Shown: one piece after another, positions 9,218 through 18,685 of the stretch
Layout of the letters: the number at the start of each line of letters is the position of its first letter
How positions within the stretch are numbered: position 1 is the stretch's first letter
DNA from: Pararhizobium qamdonense
GTDB taxonomy: Bacteria; Pseudomonadota; Alphaproteobacteria; Rhizobiales; Rhizobiaceae
DNA: 64,000 nt
Direction: 5' to 3'
Assembly: GCF_029277445.1 (NCBI RefSeq)
Contig: NZ_CP119566.1
Span: 262,501 to 326,500, forward strand
Program-made: the position numbers and the translations under genes
Notes under the pieces: generated by a model
The model's input: the letters and a program-made list of their open reading frames with translations, nothing else
What the model was told of the DNA's origin: nothing
Database searches by the model: none

Positions 9218-10399
9218 ATGTCTGACCATCGGATCATCATGCCAATCCTTGCTTCCCGTAGCCTGTCGCTCCTGATCGTGGCGGCCCTCATCGCCTGGGG
9301 CATCTGGCTGGCGCAGGATGCCGCTGGGCGCGTCCTGTCGTTTTCGCTGCTCACCGGCAGTGCCTTCGGCATCGTGTTGCAGCGGGGCCGGTTCTGCTTT
9401 CTCTGCAACCTGCGCGACTTCGTGGAAAGGCGCGACGCGGCCGGGCTCGTCGCCATTCTGTCGGCGCTGGCGGCAGGCATCGTGCTCTATCAGGTCATAT
9501 TGGGCGCCTGGGTTCCTGTACCGCAACCGGATCGCCTGCCGCCCGGCGCCCATATCGGGCCGGTCGGGCTGGTTCTGGCAGCGGCGGCCTTTGCGTTCGG
9601 GCTTGGAATGGCCATCTCCGGCTCCTGCCTGTCGGCGCATCTCTACCGGCTGGGCGAAGGCGCTTTCGGCTCAATCGTCGCACTTGCCGGTGCGGGTCTC
9701 GGATTTTTGCTTGGCTTTTCCACCTGGAATTTCCTCTACACTTCTACAGTCTTTAATGACCCGCCGCTCTGGCTTCCGGGCATTTTCGGCTACGCGGCCG
9801 CGTTGGGCATCAGCTTGTCGGCTTTGGGGCTCATTGCCTTTCTGGTGCTTCGCCGTGCGCAGCGCCCGGAAAACGGCCTATCCCCTCCCCAGCCTTTCGA
9901 GGCCATCTTCATCCGGCGCTGGCCACCCGTCATCACGGGCCTGCTTGTCGCCGTGATCGGCGCTATCGCCTATCTTCGCGTTGCCCCTCTCGGCGTGACC
10001 GCCGAACTCGGCAGCCTGGTGCGGACAGCCGGTCTTTCCGCAGGTCTTGTTCCGGAGACACTTGTGGGTCTGGATACGGTGCGCGGTTGTCTCAGCGCGG
10101 TGAAGACGGCTGTGCTGTCACCAAACGGGGTTTTCGTCATCGGGCTCGTCCTGGCGAGCCTCAGTTCTGCGCTTGCCAGCGGCCAGTTCAGACCATCCTG
10201 GCCAAACGCCGGTGGACTTGCTGCGCGCTTTGCCGGCGGTGTCCTGATGGGATGGGGAGCGATGACCGGGCTCGGCTGCACGGTCGGCGTCCTTTTATCC
10301 GGGATCCAGGCGGGCGCCGTTTCAGGATGGGTCTTTCTGATTTCCGCCACCGCCGGGGCGCTTGCAGGCCTCACTGGCCTGCGCCGTCTCGGCGCTTGA
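9218..10399 (+). CDS. YeeE/YedE family (TsuA-like) thiosulfate/sulfur transporter
   Basis: Polytopic inner-membrane protein of 393 residues with about nine or ten hydrophobic segments. The family's Cys motifs are all present: GRFCF near residue 65, GSCLSAH near residue 137 and GLGCTVG near residue 350. In TsuA such cysteines line the path along which thiosulfate is relayed. The upstream gene is an exported sulfurtransferase in the same orientation, which supports a sulfur-uptake role. The start at 9218 (MSDHR) was kept; an in-frame ATG at 9239 is an alternative. It converges with glcB across a hairpin. Confidence 0.85.
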   Translation: MSDHRIIMPILASRSLSLLIVAALIAWGIWLAQDAAGRVLSFSLLTGSAFGIVLQRGRFCFLCNLRDFVERRDAAGLVAILSALAAGIVLYQVILGAWVPVPQPDRLPPGAHIGPVGLVLAAAAFAFGLGMAISGSCLSAHLYRLGEGAFGSIVALAGAGLGFLLGFSTWNFLYTSTVFNDPPLWLPGIFGYAAALGISLSALGLIAFLVLRRAQRPENGLSPPQPFEAIFIRRWPPVITGLLVAVIGAIAYLRVAPLGVTAELGSLVRTAGLSAGLVPETLVGLDTVRGCLSAVKTAVLSPNGVFVIGLVLASLSSALASGQFRPSWPNAGGLAARFAGGVLMGWGAMTGLGCTVGVLLSGIQAGAVSGWVFLISATAGALAGLTGLRRLGA

Positions 10400-10410
10400 G
10401 CAGGGACGCC

Positions 10411-10441
10411 ATGTCCGGACGCACAAGCACCGTCCGGACAT
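10411..10441. terminator. hairpin between convergent yeeE-like gene and glcB
   Basis: Perfect 10-bp stem ATGTCCGGAC/GTCCGGACAT around an 11-base loop in the 69-base gap between two converging genes. The nearest T run on the plus side (CTTTTT) lies about 10 bases past the stem, so it is a weaker than standard bidirectional terminator. Confidence 0.6.
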
Positions 10442-10468
10442 ATCAGAACGCGCTTTTTACGCGGCAGG

Positions 10469-12649
10469 TCAGGCCGCCTCGCTCGCCTTCAGCTCCAGGC
10501 GGCGGCGGTGGAGGACCGGTTCGGTATAGCCGTTTGGCTGCTCGCGGCCTTTCAGCACCAGTTCGAGCGCTGCCTGGAAGGCGATGGAGCCGTCGAAATT
10601 ACCCGCCATCGGCGTATAGACCGCGTCGCCTGCATTCTGACCATCGACGACTGCTGCCATGCGCTGCATCGTTTCAACGATCTGTGCCTCACTGACCACC
10701 CCATGATGCAGCCAGTTGGCCATATGCTGGGCGGAGATGCGCAGCGTGGCGCGGTCTTCCATCAGGCCGACATTGTTGATGTCGGGCACCTTGGAGCAGC
10801 CGACGCCCTGGTCGATCCAGCGCACGACATAGCCGAGTATCCCTTGCGCATTGTTGTCCAGCTCGCGCTGGATTTCCTCTGCCGTCCAGTTCGGGCGCGA
10901 GGCGACCGGGACAGAGAGGATATCGCTTAGTTTTGCCCGCGCCCGGCTTTTCAGGTCGTTTTGAACGGCTGAGACATCGACCTTGTGATAATGGGTCGCG
11001 TGCAGCGTGGCCGCCGTTGGCGAGGGAACCCAGGCGGTGTTGGCGCCGGCCTTCGGATGGGCGATCTTCTGTTCCAGCATTGCCGCCATCAGGTCGGGCA
11101 TGGCCCACATGCCCTTGCCGATCTGGGCATGGCCGGACAGGCCGCATTCCAGGCCGATGTCGACATTCCAGTTTTCATAGGCCGCAATCCAGGCGGCCTG
11201 TTTCATGTCGCCCTTGCGGATCATCGGACCCGCCTCCATCGACGTGTGCATCTCGTCGCCGGTACGATCGAGGAAACCCGTATTGATGAACACGACCCGT
11301 TCCTTGGCGGCGCGGATACATTCCTTGAGGTTGACCGTCGTGCGGCGCTCCTCATCCATGATGCCCATCTTTATCGTATTGTCAGCCATGCCGAGCGCCT
11401 TCTCAACGCGGCCGAAGATTTCGGATGCGAAGGCAACCTCTTCCGGACCATGCATCTTCGGCTTGACGACATACATCGAACCTTCGCGCGAATTCATCCG
11501 GCGGCCGTTCGGGCCGATGTCATAAAGCGCGATCAGGCCGGTGATCACAGCATCCATGATGCCTTCCGGGACCTCGTTGCCGTCGCGGTCGAGGATGGCC
11601 GGATTGGTCATCAGGTGACCGACATTGCGCACCAGCATCAGCGCGCGGCCCTTCAGCGAGATTTCGCCGCCTTCAGGCGCTTCAAAGTCCAGATCCGGAT
11701 TAAGCTTGCGGGTGAAAGTCTTGCCGCCCTTGGAGACCTCTTCCTGCAGGTCGCCCCGCATCAGGCCAAGCCAGTTGCGATAGACGACGATCTTGTCTTC
11801 GGCATCGACGGCGGCAACGGAATCCTCGCAATCCATGATCGCAGTGATCGCCGATTCGAGAATGACATCGGAAATATGCGCGCCGTCATCCTTGCCCGTT
11901 GCCGTCGAGGCGTCGATGACAACATCGATATGCAGGTTGTTCTTCTTCAACAGAAGATGTGACGGCGCAGTCTTGTCACCCCGATAGCCGGCGAACTGGC
12001 TGGGATCGGCGAGCGTCACCGTGCCGGATGCGGTCGAGATCGACAGGGATGCGCCTTCAACGGCAAAGGCCGTGACGTCGCTCCAGCTGCCGGCCGACAG
12101 CGGCGCACTCGCATCGAGAAATCCACGCGCCCAGGCAATGACCTTCTGGCCGCGAACCGGATTGTAGCCCCTGCCCTTTTCGGCGCCGCCATCCTCGGCG
12201 ATCGCGTCCGTGCCGTAGAGCGCATCATAAAGCGAACCCCAGCGGGCATTGGCGGCATTGAGCGCATACCGCGCGTTCATGACGGGAACGACGAGCTGGG
12301 GGCCGGCAATGGTAGCGATCTCGGGATCGACATTGTTGGTGGACACCGTGAAATCCGGGCCTTCCGGCAGGAGATAGCCGATTTCCTTCAGGAAACCTTC
12401 ATAGGCGGCCATATCGACCGGAGCGCCATTCTTGCGATACCAGCCGTCGAGCTTTTCCTGCAGCGCATCGCGCTTGGCCAGCAGGTCGCGGTTCCTTGGA
12501 GCGAGGTCATGGACGATCTGCGAGAAGGCCGCAAAGAACCGGTCCACATCAACACCGGTGCCGGGCAACGCTTCCTCAACGAGGAATGCGTGCAGATCCG
12601 CATCGATTCCCAACCCATTCCTGTCAATCCGGCCCATCGGCAACTCCAT
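10469..12649 (-). CDS. glcB: malate synthase G
   Basis: Condenses glyoxylate with acetyl-CoA to malate, in the glyoxylate shunt and in glycolate or purine breakdown. At 726 residues it has the length of the monomeric G isoform. Recognisable segments include the N-terminal clasp (MGRIDRNGL), the catalytic-barrel stretch [15 protein letters not shown] near residue 270, [12 protein letters not shown], the active-site segment [17 protein letters not shown] and [17 protein letters not shown]. Aceto-glyoxylate partner genes are not nearby. The orphan HyuA-type gene ends 97 bases upstream on the same strand, leaving room for a separate promoter; a TTGACA hexamer is present there without a clear -10. 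Confidence 0.96.
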   Translation of the reverse strand: MELPMGRIDRNGLGIDADLHAFLVEEALPGTGVDVDRFFAAFSQIVHDLAPRNRDLLAKRDALQEKLDGWYRKNGAPVDMAAYEGFLKEIGYLLPEGPDFTVSTNNVDPEIATIAGPQLVVPVMNARYALNAANARWGSLYDALYGTDAIAEDGGAEKGRGYNPVRGQKVIAWARGFLDASAPLSAGSWSDVTAFAVEGASLSISTASGTVTLADPSQFAGYRGDKTAPSHLLLKKNNLHIDVVIDASTATGKDDGAHISDVILESAITAIMDCEDSVAAVDAEDKIVVYRNWLGLMRGDLQEEVSKGGKTFTRKLNPDLDFEAPEGGEISLKGRALMLVRNVGHLMTNPAILDRDGNEVPEGIMDAVITGLIALYDIGPNGRRMNSREGSMYVVKPKMHGPEEVAFASEIFGRVEKALGMADNTIKMGIMDEERRTTVNLKECIRAAKERVVFINTGFLDRTGDEMHTSMEAGPMIRKGDMKQAAWIAAYENWNVDIGLECGLSGHAQIGKGMWAMPDLMAAMLEQKIAHPKAGANTAWVPSPTAATLHATHYHKVDVSAVQNDLKSRARAKLSDILSVPVASRPNWTAEEIQRELDNNAQGILGYVVRWIDQGVGCSKVPDINNVGLMEDRATLRISAQHMANWLHHGVVSEAQIVETMQRMAAVVDGQNAGDAVYTPMAGNFDGSIAFQAALELVLKGREQPNGYTEPVLHRRRLELKASEAA

Positions 12650-12746
12650 GATTTAATGCTCTAATATGAGATGGCGCAGTCTCTCATGCTTTCATTCCCT
12701 GTCAATCCAGCAAGAATGCGAAGAATTATTTCCAAAACAGAACAAA

Positions 12747-14759
12747 TCAATCATGCGCTATGCGTGGACGGCCGCTGGCGATGGCGGTGAACCTTGCCTC
12801 GACCAGCTTGCGGCTGCCCTCGATTTCCGGCGCGTCGATCTCTTCGCGCATCACCAGTACCGGCTCGTCGGCGCCGTTGGCACGCGCCGAGGCGAGTGCT
12901 GCAACCTGCGCCCGCTCGCGCGCGGCTGCGAAAGCCTGATCCTGATCGAGGAACCGGCTGCTCGGGCCGGCACCATTCACGATGAAGATACCCTCATCCG
13001 GCGCCGTGACAAAAACCGTGACGGAGGCGCGCACCTGGCCGACGATGGCGCCGACGGCATTGGCCACCCCGGCCTCGGCCGGGATCTGCGATTGCGCACC
13101 CAGCATCTCGGCGATTGCCGGATAATAAACCGGCGCGGACGCACCGAGACCGACCAGCGGCCGATCGAGCGACAGCGAAAAGGCGACAATGCCGGGTTCG
13201 CGCTTCAGCGCCCGGTCGACAGCCAGCGACACCGCCGGATCGATGGCTGCACCGTCTTCCGCAAGGCAGGAGGCGAGAATGACTTCGGCCGACTGGCGGG
13301 TGAGCCGGGCGACGATCATGTCCGAAAGCGCCTCGGCGGAGGCTGCAATCGGCTTGCCGGAGCCGTCCTTGACCCGTGCGGCCAACTCGGCGCCCAGCCT
13401 CGCGGCCGTAGCGTTCCACTGATCCTGGCGTCCGAGCACATGCATGGCATCCGACGGCGTGAGGCCGCAGATATGGACGAGACCGCGCGCCACCAGCCTA
13501 TCCAGGGTCGCTTTCTGCAAGGTGCTGGTCAAAAGGCTTTCCAGCGCCACCGGCACGGCACCGATCCGCTCATACAGCGCCGTTTCCTGTGGCTGGAGGC
13601 CGCTTGCCAGATGATCGGGAAGTCCGGTTCGCACTGCCAGGCGGCCATCATGGCGGCCGACATGGGCGGTGCGCAACTGCCGCTCCAGCACGGAAATGAC
13701 CGCTTCCTCATGCGCGACAGCGGCAAGGCTGAGCGGCAGGAACCGGCGTGGACCGAGATCGATCTTTGCTTGCAGCCCGCGATCGTTGATGCGGACCTCC
13801 GAATCGCCGCCGAGACCGAAAGTGCGCATCGCCACGGCCTCGACCATGGTTCGGAACCCGCCGACCACAGCGCCTTCGCCATCCAGACGCGGACGGCCCT
13901 GGTCGAGCACCGCCACATCCGTGGTGGTGCCGCCAATATCGGAGACGACGGCATTGTCGAGACCTGTCAGATGCCGCGCGCCGACCAGGCTTGCCGCCGG
14001 GCCGGACAGTATGGTTTCGATCGGCCGCAGCCGGGCTTCCGCCGCCGAGATCAGCGCGCCATCGCCGCGCACCACCATCATCGGCACATCAATGCCACGC
14101 GCCTTCAGAAAACCCTCGCAGGCGCCGATCAGGCGGTCGATCATCGAGACCAGGCGGGCATTGAGCAACGTTGTCAGCGCCCGGCGCGGACCGCCGAGCT
14201 TGGAAGACAGCTCGTGGCTGCAGGTGACCGGCAGATGCGAGACTTCGCGGATGCGGTCGCGTACTCGCTGTTCGTGAGCCGGATTACGCACGGCAAAATA
14301 GCCGGCAACGGCAAAGGACGCGACCTCTGTTGCAAGCTGCGGCAAGGCTTCGTCGAGCAGCGTCATATCCAGAAGCGTCTCGCCGCCATGCACATTATGG
14401 CCGCCAGGCAGGAAGATCACCGGATCGGTTCCCAGCGCCTCCTGCAGACCGTCACGCTTCAGATCATCCGGTCCAAAACCGATCATCACGAGGCCCGCGC
14501 GCCCGCCCTGGCCTTCGACCAGCGCATTGGTAGCCAGCGTCGTCGACAGCGACACCAGGCCGATGGCCGATGCTGATGCTTTGGCCTGTTTCAGCACGGC
14601 TTCGACCGCGCCGGCAATGCCGACCGAGAGATCGTGACGCGTGGTCAGCGCCTTTGCCTTGGCCACGACGCCGTGGGTCTCGCTGAAAAGCACCGCGTCG
14701 GTATAGGTTCCACCGGTATCGATACCGAGGAGAAGATGGTCAGTCACGAGAGCGTCCAT
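12747..14759 (-). CDS. hydantoinase/oxoprolinase family protein (HyuA-type ATPase), no HyuB partner
   Basis: Member of the ASKHA-fold hydantoinase A/5-oxoprolinase family, 670 residues. The N-terminal phosphate-binding motif GIDTGGTYTDAV (residues about 12-23) and the later motif SDIGGTTTDVAVL are clear. These enzymes use ATP to open or carboxylate lactam-like or ketone substrates and normally work with a HyuB subunit, encoded next door. Here there is no HyuB gene on either side: glcB lies downstream and a divergent secreted protein upstream. Substrate is therefore unknown. It may share a transcript with glcB, 97 bases downstream. Confidence 0.85.
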   Translation of the reverse strand: MDALVTDHLLLGIDTGGTYTDAVLFSETHGVVAKAKALTTRHDLSVGIAGAVEAVLKQAKASASAIGLVSLSTTLATNALVEGQGGRAGLVMIGFGPDDLKRDGLQEALGTDPVIFLPGGHNVHGGETLLDMTLLDEALPQLATEVASFAVAGYFAVRNPAHEQRVRDRIREVSHLPVTCSHELSSKLGGPRRALTTLLNARLVSMIDRLIGACEGFLKARGIDVPMMVVRGDGALISAAEARLRPIETILSGPAASLVGARHLTGLDNAVVSDIGGTTTDVAVLDQGRPRLDGEGAVVGGFRTMVEAVAMRTFGLGGDSEVRINDRGLQAKIDLGPRRFLPLSLAAVAHEEAVISVLERQLRTAHVGRHDGRLAVRTGLPDHLASGLQPQETALYERIGAVPVALESLLTSTLQKATLDRLVARGLVHICGLTPSDAMHVLGRQDQWNATAARLGAELAARVKDGSGKPIAASAEALSDMIVARLTRQSAEVILASCLAEDGAAIDPAVSLAVDRALKREPGIVAFSLSLDRPLVGLGASAPVYYPAIAEMLGAQSQIPAEAGVANAVGAIVGQVRASVTVFVTAPDEGIFIVNGAGPSSRFLDQDQAFAAARERAQVAALASARANGADEPVLVMREEIDAPEIEGSRKLVEARFTAIASGRPRIAHD

Positions 14760-14888
14760 TCGGGCAGGACCGGAAACCCGGCTTCAAAGGATATCAACGA
14801 GGTGATATGACATCTTGCAGCGAAAGGCTATCGCTTCGCCGACAGGGACGGCGAGGCTGCGCGACAGAGCGGAAATAAGGATGATGGC

Positions 14889-15503
14889 ATGACCGGCTTC
14901 TCACGCACGCTCTTCCACGTCCTCGCGATTGCAGGCGTTGCATGCCTCTCACTGCCCGTCCTTGCGCAAGATACCGACGACGAGGAGTACAAGCCGGTGC
15001 TTCCGGACGTCGGCATCTACAAGGCGATGCTCGATGCCAACAAGCAGACCGGGTGGATCCAGTTCCGCAATTACGACGACAAGCAGCTGATCTATTTCAC
15101 GGCGCTGCAGACCATGCATTGCCGCCTCTCGGAAATCCGCTATTCGATCAATTCCGACGCGCTCGACAAGCGCTTTCCGCTGGGCACCTGCAATCCGCAG
15201 ATCCCCTTCAACCTGCCGGACAGCGACACCAACGAGTATATCTATATTTCTCTGCAGGCCGGCGAGGCAAAGACGCTCGCCATCCAGGCCGTCTGGGACG
15301 ATGGCGCCGGCAGCGAGATCGTCGTCTACAAGCCCTGCGAGGGCGTTGGGGACGCGACCTGCGCCGCAATCAAAACGATCAAGCGACCGAAGAAGCAGAT
15401 GCAGGAACCGGTGGCGACGGATTCGCCGATCCGCGCCGTGCAATCGGAAACACCGGGAAAAACGTTTGTGGCGCCGCCAGCCTCATCGGCAGCCCGCCCC
15501 TAG
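14889..15503 (+). CDS. conserved secreted protein of unknown function
   Basis: Not recognised as a named family. It has a Sec signal peptide (hydrophobic stretch ending LPVLAQ, cleavage near residue 26), then an acidic linker and a globular domain with four Cys (MHCRLS, LGTCNPQ, KPCEG, ATCAA) that could form two periplasmic disulfides. The C-terminal 30 residues are Pro/Ala-rich and probably disordered. The start at 14889 follows AAGGATG; an ATG at 14881 is closed by an immediate stop. It is divergent from the hyuA-type gene and convergent with the DUF1402 gene. Confidence 0.75.
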   Translation: MTGFSRTLFHVLAIAGVACLSLPVLAQDTDDEEYKPVLPDVGIYKAMLDANKQTGWIQFRNYDDKQLIYFTALQTMHCRLSEIRYSINSDALDKRFPLGTCNPQIPFNLPDSDTNEYIYISLQAGEAKTLAIQAVWDDGAGSEIVVYKPCEGVGDATCAAIKTIKRPKKQMQEPVATDSPIRAVQSETPGKTFVAPPASSAARP

Positions 15504-15544
15504 ATCGCAAGGCGGCCGCTCGCAGCGGCGCATTCGGCAAGTCG

Positions 15545-16495
15545 CTAAAGCAGAGCCTTGAGTTCTGCGAGCTTGTCGTTGACCAGCCAGCCGTAATAAT
15601 TTTCCTCCGGCCAATGCACATCGCCACCCTTGTTTCTCGCGGCCAAGGCGGCGGCGCGCTGATCGGGGTTGCCGACATTGTAAAGCGTCGAGGTAACGCC
15701 GGGATTATCGGAAATATCCATACCGGCGATCGACTTGTAGGCGTCGATCGAGTGGCGGATCGAGGCGGCCATATAGGCGAGCGACTGGTCTGGATCCATG
15801 ATGGCCTTGTAGACGCCAGCGGCATCGTTTTCGTCCAACCGTTCAAAACCGGAGACACGCGACACCATATCGGTCAGCATCAGGGCCGTCAGCGGGTTGA
15901 TCTGGCCAAGGCCAAAAGTCTGGCCAGCAAAGAAGGGCTGAAAGAACACCGCGCTGAAGCGATTGTTCGGATAGGCGGTGCCGCCGACCCTATTGCCGCG
16001 AAACTGGTTGTCCCAGACGCTCTCGCGGCAGCTCCACAGCGCATAGGAGCTCTTCTTGCTCTGACATTTGGAAAATTCCGGACGCGCCACGAACTGCGCC
16101 ACCGTTTCGCCCTCATAACCGAAGCGGAAACTGTCGCCGGCATAGGCGGCGGCCTTGACGTAATAGGACTGCAGCCGGTCATAGGCATCAACGTTATATG
16201 TATGCTCGCCGACGATGGCGCCGATCATGTGGATCGGATCGATGCCATAGGCGCGCGCTGTCGATTTGATCTTGCTCATCAGCTTGCCGTCATTGGCAAG
16301 CAGATTGTGGACCTTCTCGTATTTGGCATCAAACGAGGTTCTGCCGGCCTTGGTGCGGCGCACGGATGCGCCGGGAACACCCGGCTGCTCCTGATACCGG
16401 TTGCCTTCCGGGACCACACGAATGCCGTCCGCAAGGGCCGGGCCGGTAACGGCCATGATAGCCGCGACGAGAAGCATCTGAAGAATGGGGCGCAC
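15545..16495 (-). CDS. DUF1402 family exported protein
   Basis: Matches the DUF1402 family of rhizobial exported proteins; function unknown. I placed the start at a GTG (complement of 16493-16495) preceded by AGGAAACACAGC. It gives a clean signal peptide (VRPILQMLLVAAIMAVTG, cleavage after ALA), while the longer frame to 16585 adds 30 residues with no signal-like features. The mature part has conserved blocks around GIDPIHMIGAIVGEHTYNVD, FFQPFFAGQTFGLGQINPLTAL and PEENYYGWLVNDKL. The GAIVGEHT and GQTFGLGQINP blocks loosely recall lytic transglycosylase-type active sites (E followed by a GxxQ region); that is inference only. Confidence 0.85.
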   Translation of the reverse strand: MRPILQMLLVAAIMAVTGPALADGIRVVPEGNRYQEQPGVPGASVRRTKAGRTSFDAKYEKVHNLLANDGKLMSKIKSTARAYGIDPIHMIGAIVGEHTYNVDAYDRLQSYYVKAAAYAGDSFRFGYEGETVAQFVARPEFSKCQSKKSSYALWSCRESVWDNQFRGNRVGGTAYPNNRFSAVFFQPFFAGQTFGLGQINPLTALMLTDMVSRVSGFERLDENDAAGVYKAIMDPDQSLAYMAASIRHSIDAYKSIAGMDISDNPGVTSTLYNVGNPDQRAAALAARNKGGDVHWPEENYYGWLVNDKLAELKALL

Positions 16496-16864
16496 GCTGT
16501 GTTTCCTGTGAACCTGTCTGAACGTTCCTGACGTGCCGGGACGCATGCGGCAAAATCGTGTCGGAATCATGCCCGGCACGGACAAGGTTTATCGCGTGCG
16601 GGTAATGCAAACAAGCCGGGCATCGGTTTGCGGATGCATCACCCCCATCCTTCGTCATCCCCGGGCTTGACCCGAGGACCTCTTTCCGCAGCCCATTTGA
16701 TGGAATTTCAGTTTTCGACAACGGGCCATCCGGCTCCATCGCAGATCCTCGGGTCAAGCCCGAGGATGACGGAGGGTGGGATAGAGCCAAGCAACCGCTT
16801 TTTGCGCTTCCCGGCGGCCTGACAGAAGCAGTCAATAGACAGTTTCTACAGGTTTGCGCGCGCC
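16496..16864. other. intergenic region between DUF1402 gene and hslU
   Basis: 369 bases without a supported gene. It holds the DUF1402 promoter side at the left (minus strand) and the large inverted repeat at 16653-16771 downstream of hslU. No other coding or RNA signal was seen. Confidence 0.7.
16653..16771. repeat. palindromic intergenic repeat element (double-hairpin inverted repeat)
   Basis: Two 26-base arms, 16653-16678 and 16746-16771, are inverted copies with one mismatch, separated by 67 bases. Each arm also forms its own hairpin (right arm TCCTCGGG/CCCGAGGA, loop TCAAG region). The match continues imperfectly about 10 bases outward (CCCAYCCTY). The core CGTCATCC...GGGCTTGACCCGAGG type sequence is a familiar dispersed repeat of alphaproteobacterial intergenic DNA. 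It lies downstream of hslU and may end or stabilise that transcript. Confidence 0.85.
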
Positions 16865-18172
16865 TTACAGAATGTAGCGCGACAAATCCGTATTGGCGGC
16901 GAGATCGCCGACATGCTTCTGCACATAGTCCGCATCGATCGTCAGTGCCTCGCCAGACTTGTCCGGAGCCGCATAGGAGATCTCATCGAGGACCCGTTCC
17001 ATCACCGTCTGCAGACGGCGCGCGCCGATATTTTCGACGCTGGTATTGAGCTTGACCGCGACATCGGCCAGCGCATCCAGTGCGTCTTCGGTGAAATCCA
17101 GATTGACACCTTCGGTTTCCAGAAGCGCCTTGTACTGGCGGATCAGGCTGACTTCGGTTTCCGTCAGAATGCGGCGGAAGTCTTCCTTGGTCAGCGCCTT
17201 CAGCTCGACGCGGATCGGCAGGCGGCCCTGCAGTTCCGGCAGGAGATCAGACGGCTTGGAGACATGGAAGGCGCCAGATGCGATGAACAGGATATGGTCG
17301 GTCTTCACAGGCCCATATTTGGTCGCGACCGTCGTACCTTCGACGAGCGGCAAAAGATCGCGCTGCACGCCTTCACGGGAAACGCCGGCACCCATGCCGC
17401 CATCGCGGGCGGCGATCTTGTCAATCTCGTCGAGGAAGACGATGCCGTCATTTTCCGCCGAACGCACGGCTTCGCGCTGGATCTCCTCATTGTCGAGCAG
17501 CTTGTCGGATTCGTCGTTGATCAGGATGCCATAGCTCTCCTTGACCGTGGTGCGGACTTTTTTGGTGCGCTGGCCCATGGCCTTGCCGAACATTTCCGAC
17601 AGGTTCAAAACGCCGATATTGGCCCCGGGCATGCCGGGGATTTCGAAGCCGCCGCCGGGCGTTGCCGTATCGGCGATCTCGATATCGATTTCCTTGTCAT
17701 CGAGCTCGTTGGCCCGCAGCTTCTTGCGGAAACTGTCCCGGGTGGCGGGTGAGGAGGTCGCGCCGACCAGGGCATCGAGCACGCGCTCTTCGGCGTTCAG
17801 ATGCGCCTTGGCCTTGACATCGGCGCGCTTCTTTTCGCGCACCAAGCCAATCCCGACCTCGACGAGATCGCGGATGATCTGCTCGACATCGCGGCCGACA
17901 TAGCCAACCTCGGTGAATTTCGTCGCTTCGACCTTGATGAAAGGGGCTCCGGCGAGTTTGGCCAGACGGCGGGAAATCTCCGTCTTGCCGACGCCGGTCG
18001 GTCCGATCATCAGGATGTTCTTCGGCATCACTTCGTCGCGCAGCTCATCGGAGAGCTGCTGGCGGCGCCAGCGGTTGCGCAAGGCGATGGCAACGGCGCG
18101 CTTGGCGTCGTGCTGGCCAATGATGAACCGGTCGAGCTCCGACACGATTTCGCGGGGTGAAAATGTGGTCAT
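16865..18172 (-). CDS. hslU: ATP-dependent protease ATPase subunit HslU
   Basis: AAA+ unfoldase of the HslUV (ClpYQ) protease in the cytoplasm. Walker [10 protein letters not shown] lies near residue 55, Walker B is IVFLDEID, and the arginine-rich sensor region and the exact HslU C-terminus (DLSRYIL), which docks into HslV, are intact. Length 435 residues is standard. It is the last gene of hslV-GNAT-hslU on the minus strand, with a 15-base gap after the acetyltransferase gene. Downstream lies the double-hairpin repeat. Confidence 0.97.
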   Translation of the reverse strand: MTTFSPREIVSELDRFIIGQHDAKRAVAIALRNRWRRQQLSDELRDEVMPKNILMIGPTGVGKTEISRRLAKLAGAPFIKVEATKFTEVGYVGRDVEQIIRDLVEVGIGLVREKKRADVKAKAHLNAEERVLDALVGATSSPATRDSFRKKLRANELDDKEIDIEIADTATPGGGFEIPGMPGANIGVLNLSEMFGKAMGQRTKKVRTTVKESYGILINDESDKLLDNEEIQREAVRSAENDGIVFLDEIDKIAARDGGMGAGVSREGVQRDLLPLVEGTTVATKYGPVKTDHILFIASGAFHVSKPSDLLPELQGRLPIRVELKALTKEDFRRILTETEVSLIRQYKALLETEGVNLDFTEDALDALADVAVKLNTSVENIGARRLQTVMERVLDEISYAAPDKSGEALTIDADYVQKHVGDLAANTDLSRYIL

Positions 18173-18187
18173 GGCAAATCCGTTTCT

Positions 18188-18685
18188 TCAGATTTTGTCC
18201 AGCACCATGACATGGGCAGGACCGTAAATGGAATGGCGTGTCTCAAGGAAACGGAAGCCCGCTTTCCCGTAGGCACGAATGGCTTGCGCATTCTGCGGAT
18301 CGGGATCGATCACGATGCGCGATGCGCCGCTAGCAAACAGGTCGGCGCAGAACTGGCGGATGATTGCGCTGCCATGACCCTTTCCGGTCAGATCAGGCTC
18401 GCCGATCGAAATATCGATGCCGAGCGTGCCCGGCGGCTGGTCCTGATAGGGATGCTCAGGCTCCAGATGCGGATCATAGCTCTGCAAATAGGCGACCGGC
18501 ACACCGTCCAGCTCGACGATCAACGGGCGCGTTTCCGCGCTGGTCATTGCAGCTTCGATGCCTTGAAGCTCTTCGTCCGGATCGCCCCACCATTTCGCGA
18601 CATGCGGCTCGGCGAGCCAGCGGCGAAGCAGCGGGAAATCCTCCCGGCGCACGTCGCGGAAATGATAGCGCGGATCACGCGGCAT
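18188..18685 (-). CDS. GNAT family N-acetyltransferase inserted between hslV and hslU
   Basis: Acetyltransferase related to the AAC(6')-type or siderophore-type GNAT group. The acetyl-CoA-binding region is [12 protein letters not shown], followed by [19 protein letters not shown] and the terminal hydrophobic strand HVMVLDK. I chose the ATG at 18685 (MPRDPRYHF), which overlaps the end of hslV by 11 bases; an upstream in-frame start at 18712 or 18706 would lengthen it by up to nine residues. Substrate is unknown. Tight overlap with hslV suggests translational coupling and shared control with the protease. Confidence 0.85.
   Translation of the reverse strand: MPRDPRYHFRDVRREDFPLLRRWLAEPHVAKWWGDPDEELQGIEAAMTSAETRPLIVELDGVPVAYLQSYDPHLEPEHPYQDQPPGTLGIDISIGEPDLTGKGHGSAIIRQFCADLFASGASRIVIDPDPQNAQAIRAYGKAGFRFLETRHSIYGPAHVMVLDKI

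Noticed and set aside
12666..14576. 636-residue plus-strand frame opposite the HyuA-type gene
   Set aside because: Antisense shadow of a conserved gene; no domain or ribosome site.
15504..15544. GCCGCT-N3-AGCGGC hairpin between the convergent secreted protein and DUF1402 genes
   Set aside because: Short stem with a 3-base loop and no T run; could form by chance in GC-rich DNA.
14942..16531. 529-residue plus-strand frame across the secreted protein and opposite the DUF1402 gene
   Set aside because: Out of frame with the real secreted protein and antisense to DUF1402; composition is not protein-like.
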